Source: CAZCDS01 sp964497585
GTDB taxonomy: Bacteria > Desulfobacterota > Desulfomonilia > Desulfomonilales > Desulfomonilaceae
Assembly (NCBI GenBank): GCA_964497585.1
Contig: CAZCDS010000025.1
Span: forward strand, 21,790-85,789
Reading direction: 5' to 3'
Length of the DNA stretch: 64,000 bases
A program made the position numbers and the translations under genes. Each line of letters begins with the position of its first letter. Within the stretch, counting starts at the first letter, position 1. This document shows, in pieces, positions 1 to 8,767 of this stretch. The notes under the pieces were generated by a model, which had not been told where the DNA came from, searched no databases, and was given only the letters and a program-made list of their open reading frames with translations.

Positions 1-328
1 TCCTGCGTTTCTTCTTGGCCCTGAGGGTCCTGGGCTTGCGGGTTTTCTGTACCGCTCGCTTGGCCCAAACGTGGCTCGTCTTCACACCGAACTGACTCAG
101 AATCGCCTTGACCTCGCCTGCGATCCTGTCCACCATGGCAGAGAAGAGCCCAAAGACCGGGATCTCGGTCAGTTGGTTCAGGGTATCCGGGATTTTCCCC
201 TTCGCGGTGGCCCCGGTGCACTGGCAGTTCTCTTTTCCGACGGCGTATATGCCCACGGCCTGGGCGTTACCGAGGAGCGTGGCGCCCAGTGCAATGCACA
301 TCCCCAGAACCAGGAACAAGGAGCGCAT
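1..328 (-). CDS. Exported protein of unknown function, truncated by window edge
   Basis: An open minus-strand frame starts with ATG at 328, behind a strong AGGAGGTT ribosome site (331-339), and runs off the left edge of the window without a stop (109 codons seen). The first ~22 residues form a hydrophobic signal peptide ending near GNAQA. The mature part has two cysteines close together (ENCQC) and a segment that may be amphipathic. The visible C-terminal part is very rich in Lys and Arg (KTRKPRTLRAKKKRR). I do not recognise the family. The basic tail resembles those of other exported proteins in this window (EF-hand protein at 14302; array at 58-64 kb). Confidence 0.7.
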   Translation of the reverse strand, partial: MRSLFLVLGMCIALGATLLGNAQAVGIYAVGKENCQCTGATAKGKIPDTLNQLTEIPVFGLFSAMVDRIAGEVKAILSQFGVKTSHVWAKRAVQKTRKPRTLRAKKKRR

Positions 329-469
329 TTGAACCTCCTGTGTACGGTGTCAGGGGCTATTATACTGAAATTGTGAGGAAAAAGCAAGGCATTCTCCCAT
401 CGACCGTTTTCGGTGTACCATGTCCCCTAAGCGGAACGTGATAACACAACGGCCAACGAGCCGGCTTCT

Positions 470-1408
470 TCAGAAGGTGTAGGTCACGATGAGGCCAGTG
501 CGGATGAGATTGTGACGAGAATCCATGGAAAAGCGAGTCGACCTGGTAAGCGTACTTACCGTAGCTCCGCCGGAGAGTTCCAGGTAGTCGTATTTGGCAT
601 ACAGTCCCACAAAAGAGTTCCTGCCGGCCGGGATCGACCATGAGAAGAGGGTTTCATACCAGAAACCGGTGACAGAATGACCCTTGATTCGCATCGGGTC
701 AGAGTCCTGGAGATTGCGTTCGCCTTCGTACCGGCAAAGAGTGAGAGGCGATGCGTGGAGGTCAAGCCGGACCACCGATCCGATGAAATTGACGTGAGCG
801 TAGTACACGCCCAGATAGGGTATGTGTATCTCCAGATGGTCGTCGAAGGAGCCCTGGGGGACAATATCTCTCAGCGAGTGATAGGAGAAGTCGTTGAACC
901 GATAGCCCCCGACAAGACCCGCCATGTACGGGGTTTTCCTCAGTCCCAAATGGTATATGGCGGCGATATCTGCGCCGATGTGCCGAGCCTCGACTTCCCA
1001 GCCCAAGACCGTGTCGTCAAATAGGAAATCATTGCGGTGCTGAAACGGGATGTTCATCCAGCCTTGCACTCGTAAGGCAAGATCCTCTTTGAGGAAAGTT
1101 TCCCCATAGACTCCGAAGAGCGGACTGTTGAGGGTAATCTCCTTCTTGGAAGGTGCAATGTGAGCATTATCTCCATCTCTGATCCATATCTCGTGGGATC
1201 CCCAGAAGTAGGCGATGCGACCCTCGAGGAGCCTTCTCTTTGCAGCCTTCTTGCCGAGCTCGGGGCCGTAATCCAACCGGTTGGGATGGTCCTGCCCGAG
1301 GGCATAGGTCGACCACGCGAAGAGCATCAAAAGAACAGGGATAACGATGCGTATAGGAGATCTCCCGTCGCTGGATAGGGGACGGCGCAAGATTCGATGT
1401 GGGCTCAC
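470..1408 (-). CDS. Putative outer-membrane beta-barrel protein
   Basis: 312 residues from a GTG start. A hydrophobic export signal lies at about residues 20-38 (ending YALGQ). The mature part is made of alternating hydrophobic and polar stretches with many Tyr/Phe/Trp, and the chain ends in VTYTF; a C-terminal Phe preceded by alternating aromatics is the usual signal for outer-membrane barrel insertion. No catalytic motif is visible. The ribosome site at the GTG is weak, so the start is uncertain. A promoter-like pair lies upstream at 1519-1549. Family unknown; a porin or surface barrel is the most likely role. Confidence 0.65.
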   Translation of the reverse strand: MSPHRILRRPLSSDGRSPIRIVIPVLLMLFAWSTYALGQDHPNRLDYGPELGKKAAKRRLLEGRIAYFWGSHEIWIRDGDNAHIAPSKKEITLNSPLFGVYGETFLKEDLALRVQGWMNIPFQHRNDFLFDDTVLGWEVEARHIGADIAAIYHLGLRKTPYMAGLVGGYRFNDFSYHSLRDIVPQGSFDDHLEIHIPYLGVYYAHVNFIGSVVRLDLHASPLTLCRYEGERNLQDSDPMRIKGHSVTGFWYETLFSWSIPAGRNSFVGLYAKYDYLELSGGATVSTLTRSTRFSMDSRHNLIRTGLIVTYTF

Positions 1409-1518
1409 TGCTCAGGTTTTTCCACGGTGTCTCTCCCGGTGGCCGGCTTGCGGTAAGCGGTTCCCGCCTATCTTATCTTTAGGGAGAATCCACCGAATAT
1501 CGTACGTCAGAGATAACA

Positions 1519-1549
1519 ATTATGTAGCCGTAAATGCGGGAATTGTCAA
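1519..1549 (-). promoter_or_regulatory. Candidate sigma70 promoter for the barrel protein
   Basis: Read on the minus strand: TTGACA (1544-1549), 19-bp spacer, CATAAT (1519-1524). The spacer is at the long end. The site faces the gene starting at 1408, giving a leader of about 100 nt. Confidence 0.4.
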
Positions 1550-1638
1550 GGTTAAACGGATAAGAGGAGATTCGCCCGAGCGGATAAGATTTGGCCAAGC
1601 AGAGCCAGGAGAGTCGAACATTGAAGGTCGAAATCTCG

Positions 1639-1667
1639 TTGTCATGTCGGTGTAGGGATGTTAGACT
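1639..1667 (+). promoter_or_regulatory. Candidate sigma70 promoter for valS
   Basis: TTGTCA (1639-1644), 17-bp spacer, TAGACT (1662-1667), followed by an AT-rich stretch and then valS at 1715. The rest of the 306-bp gap 1409-1714 holds the divergent promoter at 1519-1549 and no gene that I can see. Confidence 0.45.
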
Positions 1668-1714
1668 TAAAGTTTAATTTGATTAGGGTCAACAGACCGT
1701 GCGAGGAGCTGTAA

Positions 1715-4384
1715 ATGGGCCGGGATCTCCTGCCAAAGGCATACGAACCGCAAGAGGTAGAGCAACGCTGGTACGGGTTCTGGGAAGAGAAAAAACTCTT
1801 CCACGCGGATGAGCACAAGACGGGCCGGGAATACTCCATTGTCATACCGCCTCCTAACGTCACAGGCTCCCTCCATATGGGCCACGCTCTCAACAACACG
1901 CTCCAGGACATTCTCATCCGTTACTACCGGATGGTCGGTTACAATACCCTGTGGATGCCCGGCATGGACCATGCCGGCATTGCTACGCAAAACGTCGTGG
2001 AACGCCAGCTCGGAGAAGAAGGGCTGAGCCGGGACGACCTCGGACGGGACAAGTTCATCGAGCGAGTCTGGTCATGGAAGGCTCATTCTGGAGGCGTGAT
2101 CCTTAACCAGCTCAAGAGGCTCGGATGCTCCTGCGACTGGGACAGAGAACGCTTCACCATGGATGAAGGCCTCTCCAGGGCCGTGCGCGAGGTCTTCGTC
2201 CGTCTCTACGAGGAGGAACTCGTCTACCGTGGTGACTACATCGTCAACTGGTGCCCCCGCTGCCACACGGCCCTGTCAGACCTCGAGGTGGAGCATGAGG
2301 ACGCGCCGGGGCACCTGTGGCTCATTCGATACCCGGTAGAGGATTCCGGAGAAGCTCTTGTTGTGGCCACGACGCGGCCCGAAACGATGCTCGGAGATAC
2401 GGCCGTCGCCGTCAATCCCAAAGACGAACGGTATCGACATCTCATCGGCGCACACGCGGTCTTGCCCCTCGTGGGAAGAAGGCTCACCATAATCGGCGAC
2501 CCGATTGTGGACATGGAGTTTGGGACGGGCGCACTCAAGGTCACCCCGTCACACGATCTGACCGATTTCGAACTCTCGCTCAGGCACGACCTGGAACGGG
2601 TAACAGTGATGGACTATCAAGGTCGCATAAACGAGCAGGGAATACACTTCAACGGAATGGACCGATACGAATGCCGGGAAGCGATCGTCGAAGAGCTTGA
2701 CCGAAAAGGCTACCTTGTCGGGATCGAGCCCTATACCGTCGGGCTGGGACGCTGCTACCGATGCAAGGACGTTGTTGAGCCGATCATTTCCAAGCAATGG
2801 TTCGTGAAGGTGGGGCCGCTCGCGGAACGGGCCAAGGCAGCAGTGGAGAACGATTCCACGCGAATCGTCCCGGAGCAGTGGAGGAAGACGTACTATGAGT
2901 GGATGAACAATATCAGGGATTGGTGTATTTCCCGCCAGATCTGGTGGGGGCATCGAATCCCCGCGTGGACCTGTGACGATTGCGGCGAGGTAATCGTAGC
3001 TCGCCAGGACCCTTCCCAATGCCTGTCGTGCAAGGGATCGAACCTGACGCAGGAAACGGACGTCCTCGACACCTGGTTCTCGTCTGCGCTGTGGCCCTTT
3101 TCCACCATGGGGTGGCCCGACCGGACGGATCTCCTGACTACGTTCTATCCCACCTCATGCCTGGTTACCGGCTTTGACATCCTCTTCTTCTGGGTCGCCC
3201 GCATGATGATGATGGGCTTGAAGTTCATGGACGACGTTCCCTTCAAGGAGGTGTACATCCACGCACTTGTCCGGGACGAACACGGCAAGAAGATGAGTAA
3301 GTCTCTCGGGAACATCATCGATCCCCTTGAGGTTATGGACAAGTACGGCACGGATGCCTTTCGCTTCACCCTCGCTGCGATGGCCGCGCAGGGACGTGAT
3401 ATCCGCCTTTCAGAGCAGCGCATTGAAGGGTACCGCAATTTCATGAACAAACTTTGGAACGCGGCCCGCTTCACTCTTCCGTACATCGACGGCAATGGGG
3501 GCGAGCCTTCTCGCCCGACCAAGAAGCCGCTGCCTCTTGCCGAACGCTGGATACTTTCGAGATTGAACGCGACAATAGAAGAGGTCCGCAGCGGCATAGA
3601 AGAGTATCGTTTTAACGATGCCGCACAGGCGCTCTATCGATTCACGTGGCATGAATTCTGTGACTGGTACATCGAGTACGCAAAGCTCCCGTTGGGAGGA
3701 GACAATCCCGATGCCGCGCGCAATACGGCCGACGTGCTCAGGACAGTACTTGACTCACTCTTGCGTTTGCTTCATCCGATCATTCCTTTTATCACCGAGG
3801 AGGTCGCTTCCCGAATCCCCGGCAACGGCGAGACGATCATGCGCGGGCCTTTTCCCGAGTTCGACGAGTCCGCGAAGGACCGTGGCGCAGAGGAGAAGAT
3901 GGAAGTCCTCATGGGCCTGATATCCGTCGTCCGCAACATCAGAGCCGAAATGAACGTTGCCCCCGGCAGAAAACTCCCCGTGATCGTAGCGCCCTCCACT
4001 GAATGGGAGAGAGAACTGATTGTAGAAAGCGAGCCCATGGTGCTTTCGCTCGGCCGGATCGATACACTCGACATCGGGATTCCGGGAACGGATGCCCGAC
4101 CCCCGCGCATGTCTGCCACCGGCGTTGTCGGCGAAATGAGAGTCTTCGTCCCTCTTGAAGGGATCGTCGATCCGGAGGCTGAAATCTCCAGACTGGAAAA
4201 GGAACTGGGCAAGATCGAGAAGGACCTCGCCGGAGTTCGCAAGAAACTCTCCAACGAGAACTTCCTCGCCAAAGCCAAACCGGACGCGGTTGAGAAGCAG
4301 CGGAAGAAAAGCGAGGAACTCACAGCCAAGTCGGCGGCGCTGAAAGAGAGCCTGGAACGTATGACGAGGCTAAAAGGGAGCTAA
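1715..4384 (+). CDS. valS: Valine--tRNA ligase
   Basis: 889 residues, the normal length of bacterial ValRS. Class I signature HMGH at residues 54-57 after PPPNVTGSL, which is typical of ValRS. The zinc-ribbon cysteines CPRC occur in the editing (CP1) insertion and further CxxC pairs (CDDC, CLSC) before the catalytic C-half. KKMSKS lies at about 525-530, followed by the anticodon-binding region (LNATIEEV onward). The C-terminus is the long Lys/Glu-rich coiled coil that contacts tRNA in this enzyme. It charges tRNA-Val with valine in the cytoplasm and hydrolyses Thr-tRNA-Val. It probably heads a run with birA downstream, 258 bp away. Confidence 0.97.
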   Translation: MGRDLLPKAYEPQEVEQRWYGFWEEKKLFHADEHKTGREYSIVIPPPNVTGSLHMGHALNNTLQDILIRYYRMVGYNTLWMPGMDHAGIATQNVVERQLGEEGLSRDDLGRDKFIERVWSWKAHSGGVILNQLKRLGCSCDWDRERFTMDEGLSRAVREVFVRLYEEELVYRGDYIVNWCPRCHTALSDLEVEHEDAPGHLWLIRYPVEDSGEALVVATTRPETMLGDTAVAVNPKDERYRHLIGAHAVLPLVGRRLTIIGDPIVDMEFGTGALKVTPSHDLTDFELSLRHDLERVTVMDYQGRINEQGIHFNGMDRYECREAIVEELDRKGYLVGIEPYTVGLGRCYRCKDVVEPIISKQWFVKVGPLAERAKAAVENDSTRIVPEQWRKTYYEWMNNIRDWCISRQIWWGHRIPAWTCDDCGEVIVARQDPSQCLSCKGSNLTQETDVLDTWFSSALWPFSTMGWPDRTDLLTTFYPTSCLVTGFDILFFWVARMMMMGLKFMDDVPFKEVYIHALVRDEHGKKMSKSLGNIIDPLEVMDKYGTDAFRFTLAAMAAQGRDIRLSEQRIEGYRNFMNKLWNAARFTLPYIDGNGGEPSRPTKKPLPLAERWILSRLNATIEEVRSGIEEYRFNDAAQALYRFTWHEFCDWYIEYAKLPLGGDNPDAARNTADVLRTVLDSLLRLLHPIIPFITEEVASRIPGNGETIMRGPFPEFDESAKDRGAEEKMEVLMGLISVVRNIRAEMNVAPGRKLPVIVAPSTEWERELIVESEPMVLSLGRIDTLDIGIPGTDARPPRMSATGVVGEMRVFVPLEGIVDPEAEISRLEKELGKIEKDLAGVRKKLSNENFLAKAKPDAVEKQRKKSEELTAKSAALKESLERMTRLKGS

Positions 4385-4642
4385 TGCCGGTTGCCGCGCT
4401 TGAGAGAGATGGCAATGCAGGAGCATGCCGGCACCTCCGGTGGTGGTGAAAAGGGGGAGGCTGCTCGTTTGTATGCAAAAACGATACTGCTCAGCGGGGT
4501 TGACCGCTCTATTGGGCGGGCGTACGGGGCAAGGCCCGTATGGCGAAGTGCATGACCGTACCCGAGGACTTCGAAGCAGGGTAGGGTAGTTCTCTGTTCC
4601 CCGGTGCATATTGCTAATTCTTGTGGTCCTCGCAGGATTCCC

Positions 4643-5371
4643 ATGGAACCACGACTCATCGTGAAGAACCGCGTCGAATCGACCCAGGACGAGGCAAGAA
4701 AACTGGCCCTCATGGGTGAACCGGAGGGCTTGGCGGTCATGGCCCTCGATCAGGGGCAAGGCCGCGGGAGGTTGGGTCGTTCCTGGGTGTCTCCTCCAGG
4801 TAAGAATGTGGCGCTCTCCATGATCCTCCGCCCCCATGTGCCACCGGGGGACGCGACGCTCCTGGGGATGCTGGCATCAACCGCGGTCGCCGAGGCCCTC
4901 GAAATCTTCGGTCTTACCAGAGTCCGGCTCAAATGGCCCAACGATGTCCTGCTTGACGGACGAAAGGTCGCGGGTATCCTTTCTGAGGCCCGAGTGAACG
5001 GGTCAGAGATCGAGTTCGTGATTATCGGGATCGGTCTCAACGTGAATACCGCCAGTGAGGACTTTCCTCTTGAACTGAGGCAGACGGTAACCTCCATGGC
5101 CGCCTTTTCCGGTAGAGAGTGGGACTTGAATGAGGTCGCAGGCCTATTGATCGAGAGAATAGCCGCTCTGTACGACCGAGTCGCGCGGGAGGGATGCCGG
5201 TTCGTTGTTCCACAGTGGGAAAGTCGCTGGCTCCACCGGGGACAGGTACTTGTGCGCGACGACACGAAGGGCATTGCCGAGGGGCTGACCGAGGACGGGG
5301 CTCTCCTGTTGAGGACCGACGAAGGAAGCCTGGTACGGATCGATTCGGGAGAAGTGAACCTGGCTTCCTAG
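4643..5371 (+). CDS. birA: Biotin--[acetyl-CoA-carboxylase] ligase (monofunctional)
   Basis: 242 residues from ATG 4643; an upstream in-frame start at 4604 would add 13 residues lacking family character, and an AGGA-type site precedes 4643. The GQGRGRLGRSW motif (about 38-48) is the biotinyl-AMP binding loop; KWPNDVLLDGRKVAGIL (about 95-111) and the C-terminal SH3-like part (GEVNL) follow. There is no N-terminal helix-turn-helix, so this is the catalytic-only form, without the repressor activity of the E. coli enzyme. It attaches biotin to the biotin carboxyl carrier protein. Followed after 140 bp by a membrane protein gene on the same strand. Confidence 0.94.
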   Translation: MEPRLIVKNRVESTQDEARKLALMGEPEGLAVMALDQGQGRGRLGRSWVSPPGKNVALSMILRPHVPPGDATLLGMLASTAVAEALEIFGLTRVRLKWPNDVLLDGRKVAGILSEARVNGSEIEFVIIGIGLNVNTASEDFPLELRQTVTSMAAFSGREWDLNEVAGLLIERIAALYDRVAREGCRFVVPQWESRWLHRGQVLVRDDTKGIAEGLTEDGALLLRTDEGSLVRIDSGEVNLAS

Positions 5372-5511
5372 GGATCCGGCACCGGCTGGTGGACGAAGAT
5401 CCATGAGCTGGTCCCATCCGTTTGATTGCCCATCGGTAGAGAAAAAGAGTCACCGGTTGCGGTTTATCCCTACCGGACGATTCCGGCGAAACGGAGAAAG
5501 GTGAATCTCTC

Positions 5512-6282
5512 ATGGGTATTACCAGATCCTTGTGCAGAACCCCCGCTGTTGTCACGGTGTTGGTGTTTCTCGCCTGTGTGGGAATCAGCACGTGGGGTTT
5601 CGTTCACGTGGTCTCTCCGAAGATCGATTCATTCCTCGACCGTATAGCCCATGCCTATGATCGGTACCTGCCGCAGATCACAATTCGCAACGGCCACGCA
5701 AGCATCAAGGAAAAGCAACCCTTTGTGGTGAGCGCGCTCAAGAAAGAGGGAACCTTTGCAGTCATTGACACAAGGCCGGGCAAAGAGCAAGAAGCGTTGA
5801 ACTACCTCAAGCGCGTGCGGAGAGGCTTGGTGCTAACAAGAGACAACTTGGTTGTGAAGAATCCTCAGCAGGTCCGGATCTTCGCGCTCAAGAACCTACC
5901 AGATGTCGTGCTTGACTCCAAGAGCCTGCGTACCATGAAAGATCGGTACTTTCCCGACGTGCTCAGGATCGGCACCATTGTGCTTGGATTCTACTTTCTC
6001 GTGGCGAAAGTCCTTCAAGTACTCGTTCTTGCACTGATTCCTTACTTCGGCGCCCGGTTCTCCGCGAATGGCGTGACGTACGGCGAAGCACTCAAAATAG
6101 CGACCATTGCAATGGTTCCACCCGTGGTACTCGACCTGTTCGCGGATTCTTTCCACATGGGATTGGGTCGCTATATTTGGCCCTATATAGGCCTCTACCT
6201 TGTACTGCTCGTCGTGGCAGCCTGGGACCTAGCTCAGGGCAGGGCCGAGCGGACCGACATGTCGACTCCCATAAACCCCTGA
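5512..6282 (+). CDS. DUF1189-like integral membrane protein
   Basis: 256 residues, GAAAGGTG ribosome site 9 bases upstream. One N-terminal membrane helix (about 13-36), an extracytoplasmic region of about 110 residues, then three or four hydrophobic helices in the C-terminal half (about 150-245). The layout and the FAVIDTRPG stretch after a long soluble loop match the DUF1189 family of unknown function. Sits between birA and a DUF2065-type gene with only 12 bp to the next gene, so probably cotranscribed with it and queA. No catalytic residues can be named. Confidence 0.65.
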   Translation: MGITRSLCRTPAVVTVLVFLACVGISTWGFVHVVSPKIDSFLDRIAHAYDRYLPQITIRNGHASIKEKQPFVVSALKKEGTFAVIDTRPGKEQEALNYLKRVRRGLVLTRDNLVVKNPQQVRIFALKNLPDVVLDSKSLRTMKDRYFPDVLRIGTIVLGFYFLVAKVLQVLVLALIPYFGARFSANGVTYGEALKIATIAMVPPVVLDLFADSFHMGLGRYIWPYIGLYLVLLVVAAWDLAQGRAERTDMSTPINP

Positions 6283-6294
6283 GTTGGTGAGCCC

Positions 6295-6495
6295 ATGGAA
6301 TTCTTCTTCTGTGTGATCGGCATGGTCATGATCCTGGAGGGACTGCCCTATTTCGGGTTTCCGGACAAGATGAAGCGCTTGATGCACGTCGTACAGCAAC
6401 AGGACGATTCTACCTTGCGTGTTCTGGGTGGGGCACTGATGCTGCTCGGGCTTCTCCTCCTCGTCCTTGCTCGCGGGGGGCTCGGCGTCACATAA
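6295..6495 (+). CDS. Small membrane protein, DUF2065 (YjeT-like)
   Basis: 66 residues with two hydrophobic helices (about 1-19 and 41-62) joined by a short basic loop. The pattern EGLPYFGFPDKMKR followed by LRVLGGALMLLGLLLL is typical of DUF2065/YjeT proteins, which in many proteobacteria lie beside hflKC or membrane protease genes; no such neighbour is seen here. Lies 12 bp after the DUF1189-like gene and 20 bp before queA. Function unknown. Confidence 0.75.
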   Translation: MEFFFCVIGMVMILEGLPYFGFPDKMKRLMHVVQQQDDSTLRVLGGALMLLGLLLLVLARGGLGVT

Positions 6496-6515
6496 ATCGG
6501 GAGCACGCCAAAATC

Positions 6516-7628
6516 ATGACCGCTGTTGACCCAGCCGTTCAGGGTGACAAGGTACCGCCGGTTTACCGGCTTTCAACGTACGACTTTGAGCTTCCGCCGG
6601 AGCAAATTGCCCAGTGCCCCGCTGAGACGAGGGATGGCTCAAGGTTGATGACCATCCGCCGCAAGAGCGGTACGTTCAGCCACAGCACTTTCGTTGAGCT
6701 GACCTCTTTGCTCCGGCCTACGGACGTGCTCGTGCTGAACGAAACACGGGTGACGCCGGCGCTTCTCCTTGGCCGTAAACCCAGTGGGGGACGAGTGGAG
6801 ATCCTCGTCCTGGATCCGGCGGGGGCCGCGCAGGGCTGGGCCAATGAAAAGCGTGCCGTGCGGGTTTGCATCGTTCGATCCAGCAAGCCGGTCCGGCCCG
6901 GGACGATAATTGAGATCGGAAGGGGGGAGCGGGTAACAGTAGTAGAGAGCGTTGCGCCGGGTCGCGTGAGGATGCAATTCGAAGTAGCGGAACCGGATTT
7001 TACCGATTTCCTGGACGTTCACGGCCATCCTCCCTTGCCCCCCTATATCAAGCACGAGAATCGGGATTTCGCCCGGGACAGGTCCCGATATCAGACGGTT
7101 TACGGACGAGTTGCCGGATCCGTGGCCGCTCCGACCGCGGGTCTGCACTTCACCGAGGAGATACTCGGGGAGCTTCAGGAGCAGGGACTCACTCTCTGCA
7201 AGATCGTGCTCCACGTCGGACCGGGAACGTTCACGCCTGTCAGGGAGGCCGACATCCGGCGGCACACCATGGAATCTGAATACTATGAGATTCCCGAAGA
7301 CGCGTCGGAGAGGATCAACGAGGCCATACAAGACGGCCGCCGAATAATCGCCGTGGGCACAACCTCTGTAAGGGCCCTGGAGTCCTCGGCTGCGCGCGAA
7401 AAGGGCGTAGCGCCGGGCAGGGGGACGACCGACCTCTTCATAACGCCGGGGCACACGTTCAAAGTGGTCCGAGGTATGCTTACCAATTTTCACCTCCCTC
7501 GCTCCAGTCTGCTCATGCTCGTGTGCAGTTTCGCGGGGACCGACCTCACGCTCGCTGCGTACGCCGAGGCCGTGAGGCGAAAATACCGCTTTTACAGCTA
7601 CGGCGATGCCTGTCTGATCGTGGACTGA
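6516..7628 (+). CDS. queA: S-adenosylmethionine:tRNA ribosyltransferase-isomerase
   Basis: 370 residues; GGGAG ribosome site. YDFELPPEQIAQCPAETRD near the N-terminus, then the family-specific segments VLNETRVTPALLLGRK, HPPLPPYIKH, YQTVYGRVAGSVAAPTAGLHF, LHVGPGTFTPVR and NFHLPRSSLLMLVC, in the normal order. The enzyme transfers and isomerises the ribosyl part of AdoMet onto 7-aminomethyl-7-deazaguanine in tRNA, making epoxyqueuosine. The N-terminal ~18 residues before VYRLSTYDF are extra relative to most family members. Last gene of the valS-to-queA run; no tgt follows it in this window. Confidence 0.97.
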   Translation: MTAVDPAVQGDKVPPVYRLSTYDFELPPEQIAQCPAETRDGSRLMTIRRKSGTFSHSTFVELTSLLRPTDVLVLNETRVTPALLLGRKPSGGRVEILVLDPAGAAQGWANEKRAVRVCIVRSSKPVRPGTIIEIGRGERVTVVESVAPGRVRMQFEVAEPDFTDFLDVHGHPPLPPYIKHENRDFARDRSRYQTVYGRVAGSVAAPTAGLHFTEEILGELQEQGLTLCKIVLHVGPGTFTPVREADIRRHTMESEYYEIPEDASERINEAIQDGRRIIAVGTTSVRALESSAAREKGVAPGRGTTDLFITPGHTFKVVRGMLTNFHLPRSSLLMLVCSFAGTDLTLAAYAEAVRRKYRFYSYGDACLIVD

Positions 7629-7984
7629 TTCCAACTCTCATGCAGGAAGGGTACGAGACGTGGTCCTATGATGCTCGGGAGCTGCTGTGGGTACAAAGAA
7701 AGGACCCCGGAAGAGGCGGGACCCCCTCCGGGGCATCGGGTAGGATGCACACAGGCTGGCGTGTCTGGTAGGTCTATATGGTAGGACTGATGCAGGTGGG
7801 GACCTTCTAGTGGGATAGCATGTACTTGTCAAGTCTTTTTTATGAAAAAATTCTTATTATGCTGTTATGACTAGTATTAGTTATATGTCCGCGTCAAAGG
7901 TCGTGTTATGTTACCCTAGTATAAGGATTTATAAATATGAACTCTCTGATAGTGTCGCTGGCCCTGAATGATACGGACAATAAC
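7629..7984. other. Non-coding stretch between queA and the next gene
   Basis: No convincing gene. A GC-rich inverted repeat (CCCCGGA ... TCCGGGG, about 7704-7732) lies shortly after queA; there is no T-run behind it, so it is at best a weak terminator. After about 7820 the sequence turns sharply AT-rich, and a promoter at 7985-8014 follows. Confidence 0.4.
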
Positions 7985-8014
7985 TTGACATCACATGGCA
8001 TTTTGAGGTAGTAT
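7985..8014 (+). promoter_or_regulatory. Sigma70 promoter of the Ala-rich exported protein
   Basis: TTGACA (7985-7990), 18-bp spacer, TAGTAT (8009-8014); transcription would start near 8021, giving a leader of about 34 nt before the ATG at 8055. It lies at the end of an unusually AT-rich island (7820-8020). Confidence 0.6.
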
Positions 8015-8054
8015 TCACCAGGACAGCGAAGCTTCGAAAACCAAGGAGACTTTC

Positions 8055-8534
8055 ATGCATCGCCCCCCCTATTCAGTCGTTTTCGCTGCATTGATCGCCT
8101 TTGCGGTTGCCTCGGTAGCATTAGGTCAACCGAACGGCAAGGCAAGGACCTTTCAGGAATTCGATGATGCCCCGGCCGCTGCTGTGGCGCAGAAGGCGCC
8201 AGGCGCAAAGGCAGATGCTCCGGTCCCAACACAGGCGAACAAGACGGAGGGCTCGTCCGCTGACACACCAACTCGAACTTCGGCAGTGAAGCTCGCGGCA
8301 AAGGGTTCGAGCAATCCCCAACGGGCCTCCGGTGCCGAAGCAAGGGCGACTTTTCCAGGCCAGGGAAGGACGATAAGAGAAGTCGCTGAGGGCCTTAGGG
8401 GAATAATTGCCGCTCTGACGCCGAGCAACGAAGACCTTGAGAAGGCGCTCGTTGCGGTGACTTCGCCGCCCGACTCACCCAGCGGAAGGCCCGGTCCCCC
8501 GTGGAAGCAGTCACCCCAATGGGTGCTCCGTTGA
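8055..8534 (+). CDS. Exported Ala/Pro-rich protein of unknown function
   Basis: 159 residues; AAGGAGAC ribosome site and a good promoter upstream. Signal peptide about 1-24 (cleavage near SVALG-QPN), then a low-complexity region rich in Ala, Lys, Thr and Pro (about 38-105), then a short ordered-looking segment (TIREVAEGLRGIIAALTPSNEDLEKAL) that could be a helix pair, and a Pro-rich end. No known domain. It is transcribed from its own promoter and is not obviously linked to its neighbours. It may be a periplasmic or envelope spacer-type protein. Confidence 0.6.
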   Translation: MHRPPYSVVFAALIAFAVASVALGQPNGKARTFQEFDDAPAAAVAQKAPGAKADAPVPTQANKTEGSSADTPTRTSAVKLAAKGSSNPQRASGAEARATFPGQGRTIREVAEGLRGIIAALTPSNEDLEKALVAVTSPPDSPSGRPGPPWKQSPQWVLR

Positions 8535-8552
8535 CGGCCGGACAATTTTGCT

Positions 8553-8600
8553 AGCAGGTTTGGATTTGGATTTGGTTTTGGCTCTGGTTTTGGTATTGAA
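8553..8600. repeat. Imperfect GGTTTTG/GGATTTG tract
   Basis: About eight imperfect 6-bp units of the type TTTGGA / TTTGGT occur between 8553 and 8600, directly after the stop of the preceding gene. The plus strand is G- and T-only over most of this length. Probably a simple-sequence expansion; no coding frame uses it. Confidence 0.5.
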
Positions 8601-8767
8601 AGAAGTTAGCTTAGGTTTGTCGCTATGGCGTTCTCGCCGCAGAGAGGTGGAGTAGGTCGGTCGAGGTTTTCCAGGAAGGACGCTGCTTCTTCGTGCGCGG
8701 CTGGTCCATATGTTGAGTGGGCGACACCACGACTCTCGTGCACCCCGCGCATTGACAGGAAGCGGCC

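Noticed and set aside
7704..7732. Terminator after queA
   Set aside because: The stem has a long loop and no following T-run, so it is described only as an inverted repeat.
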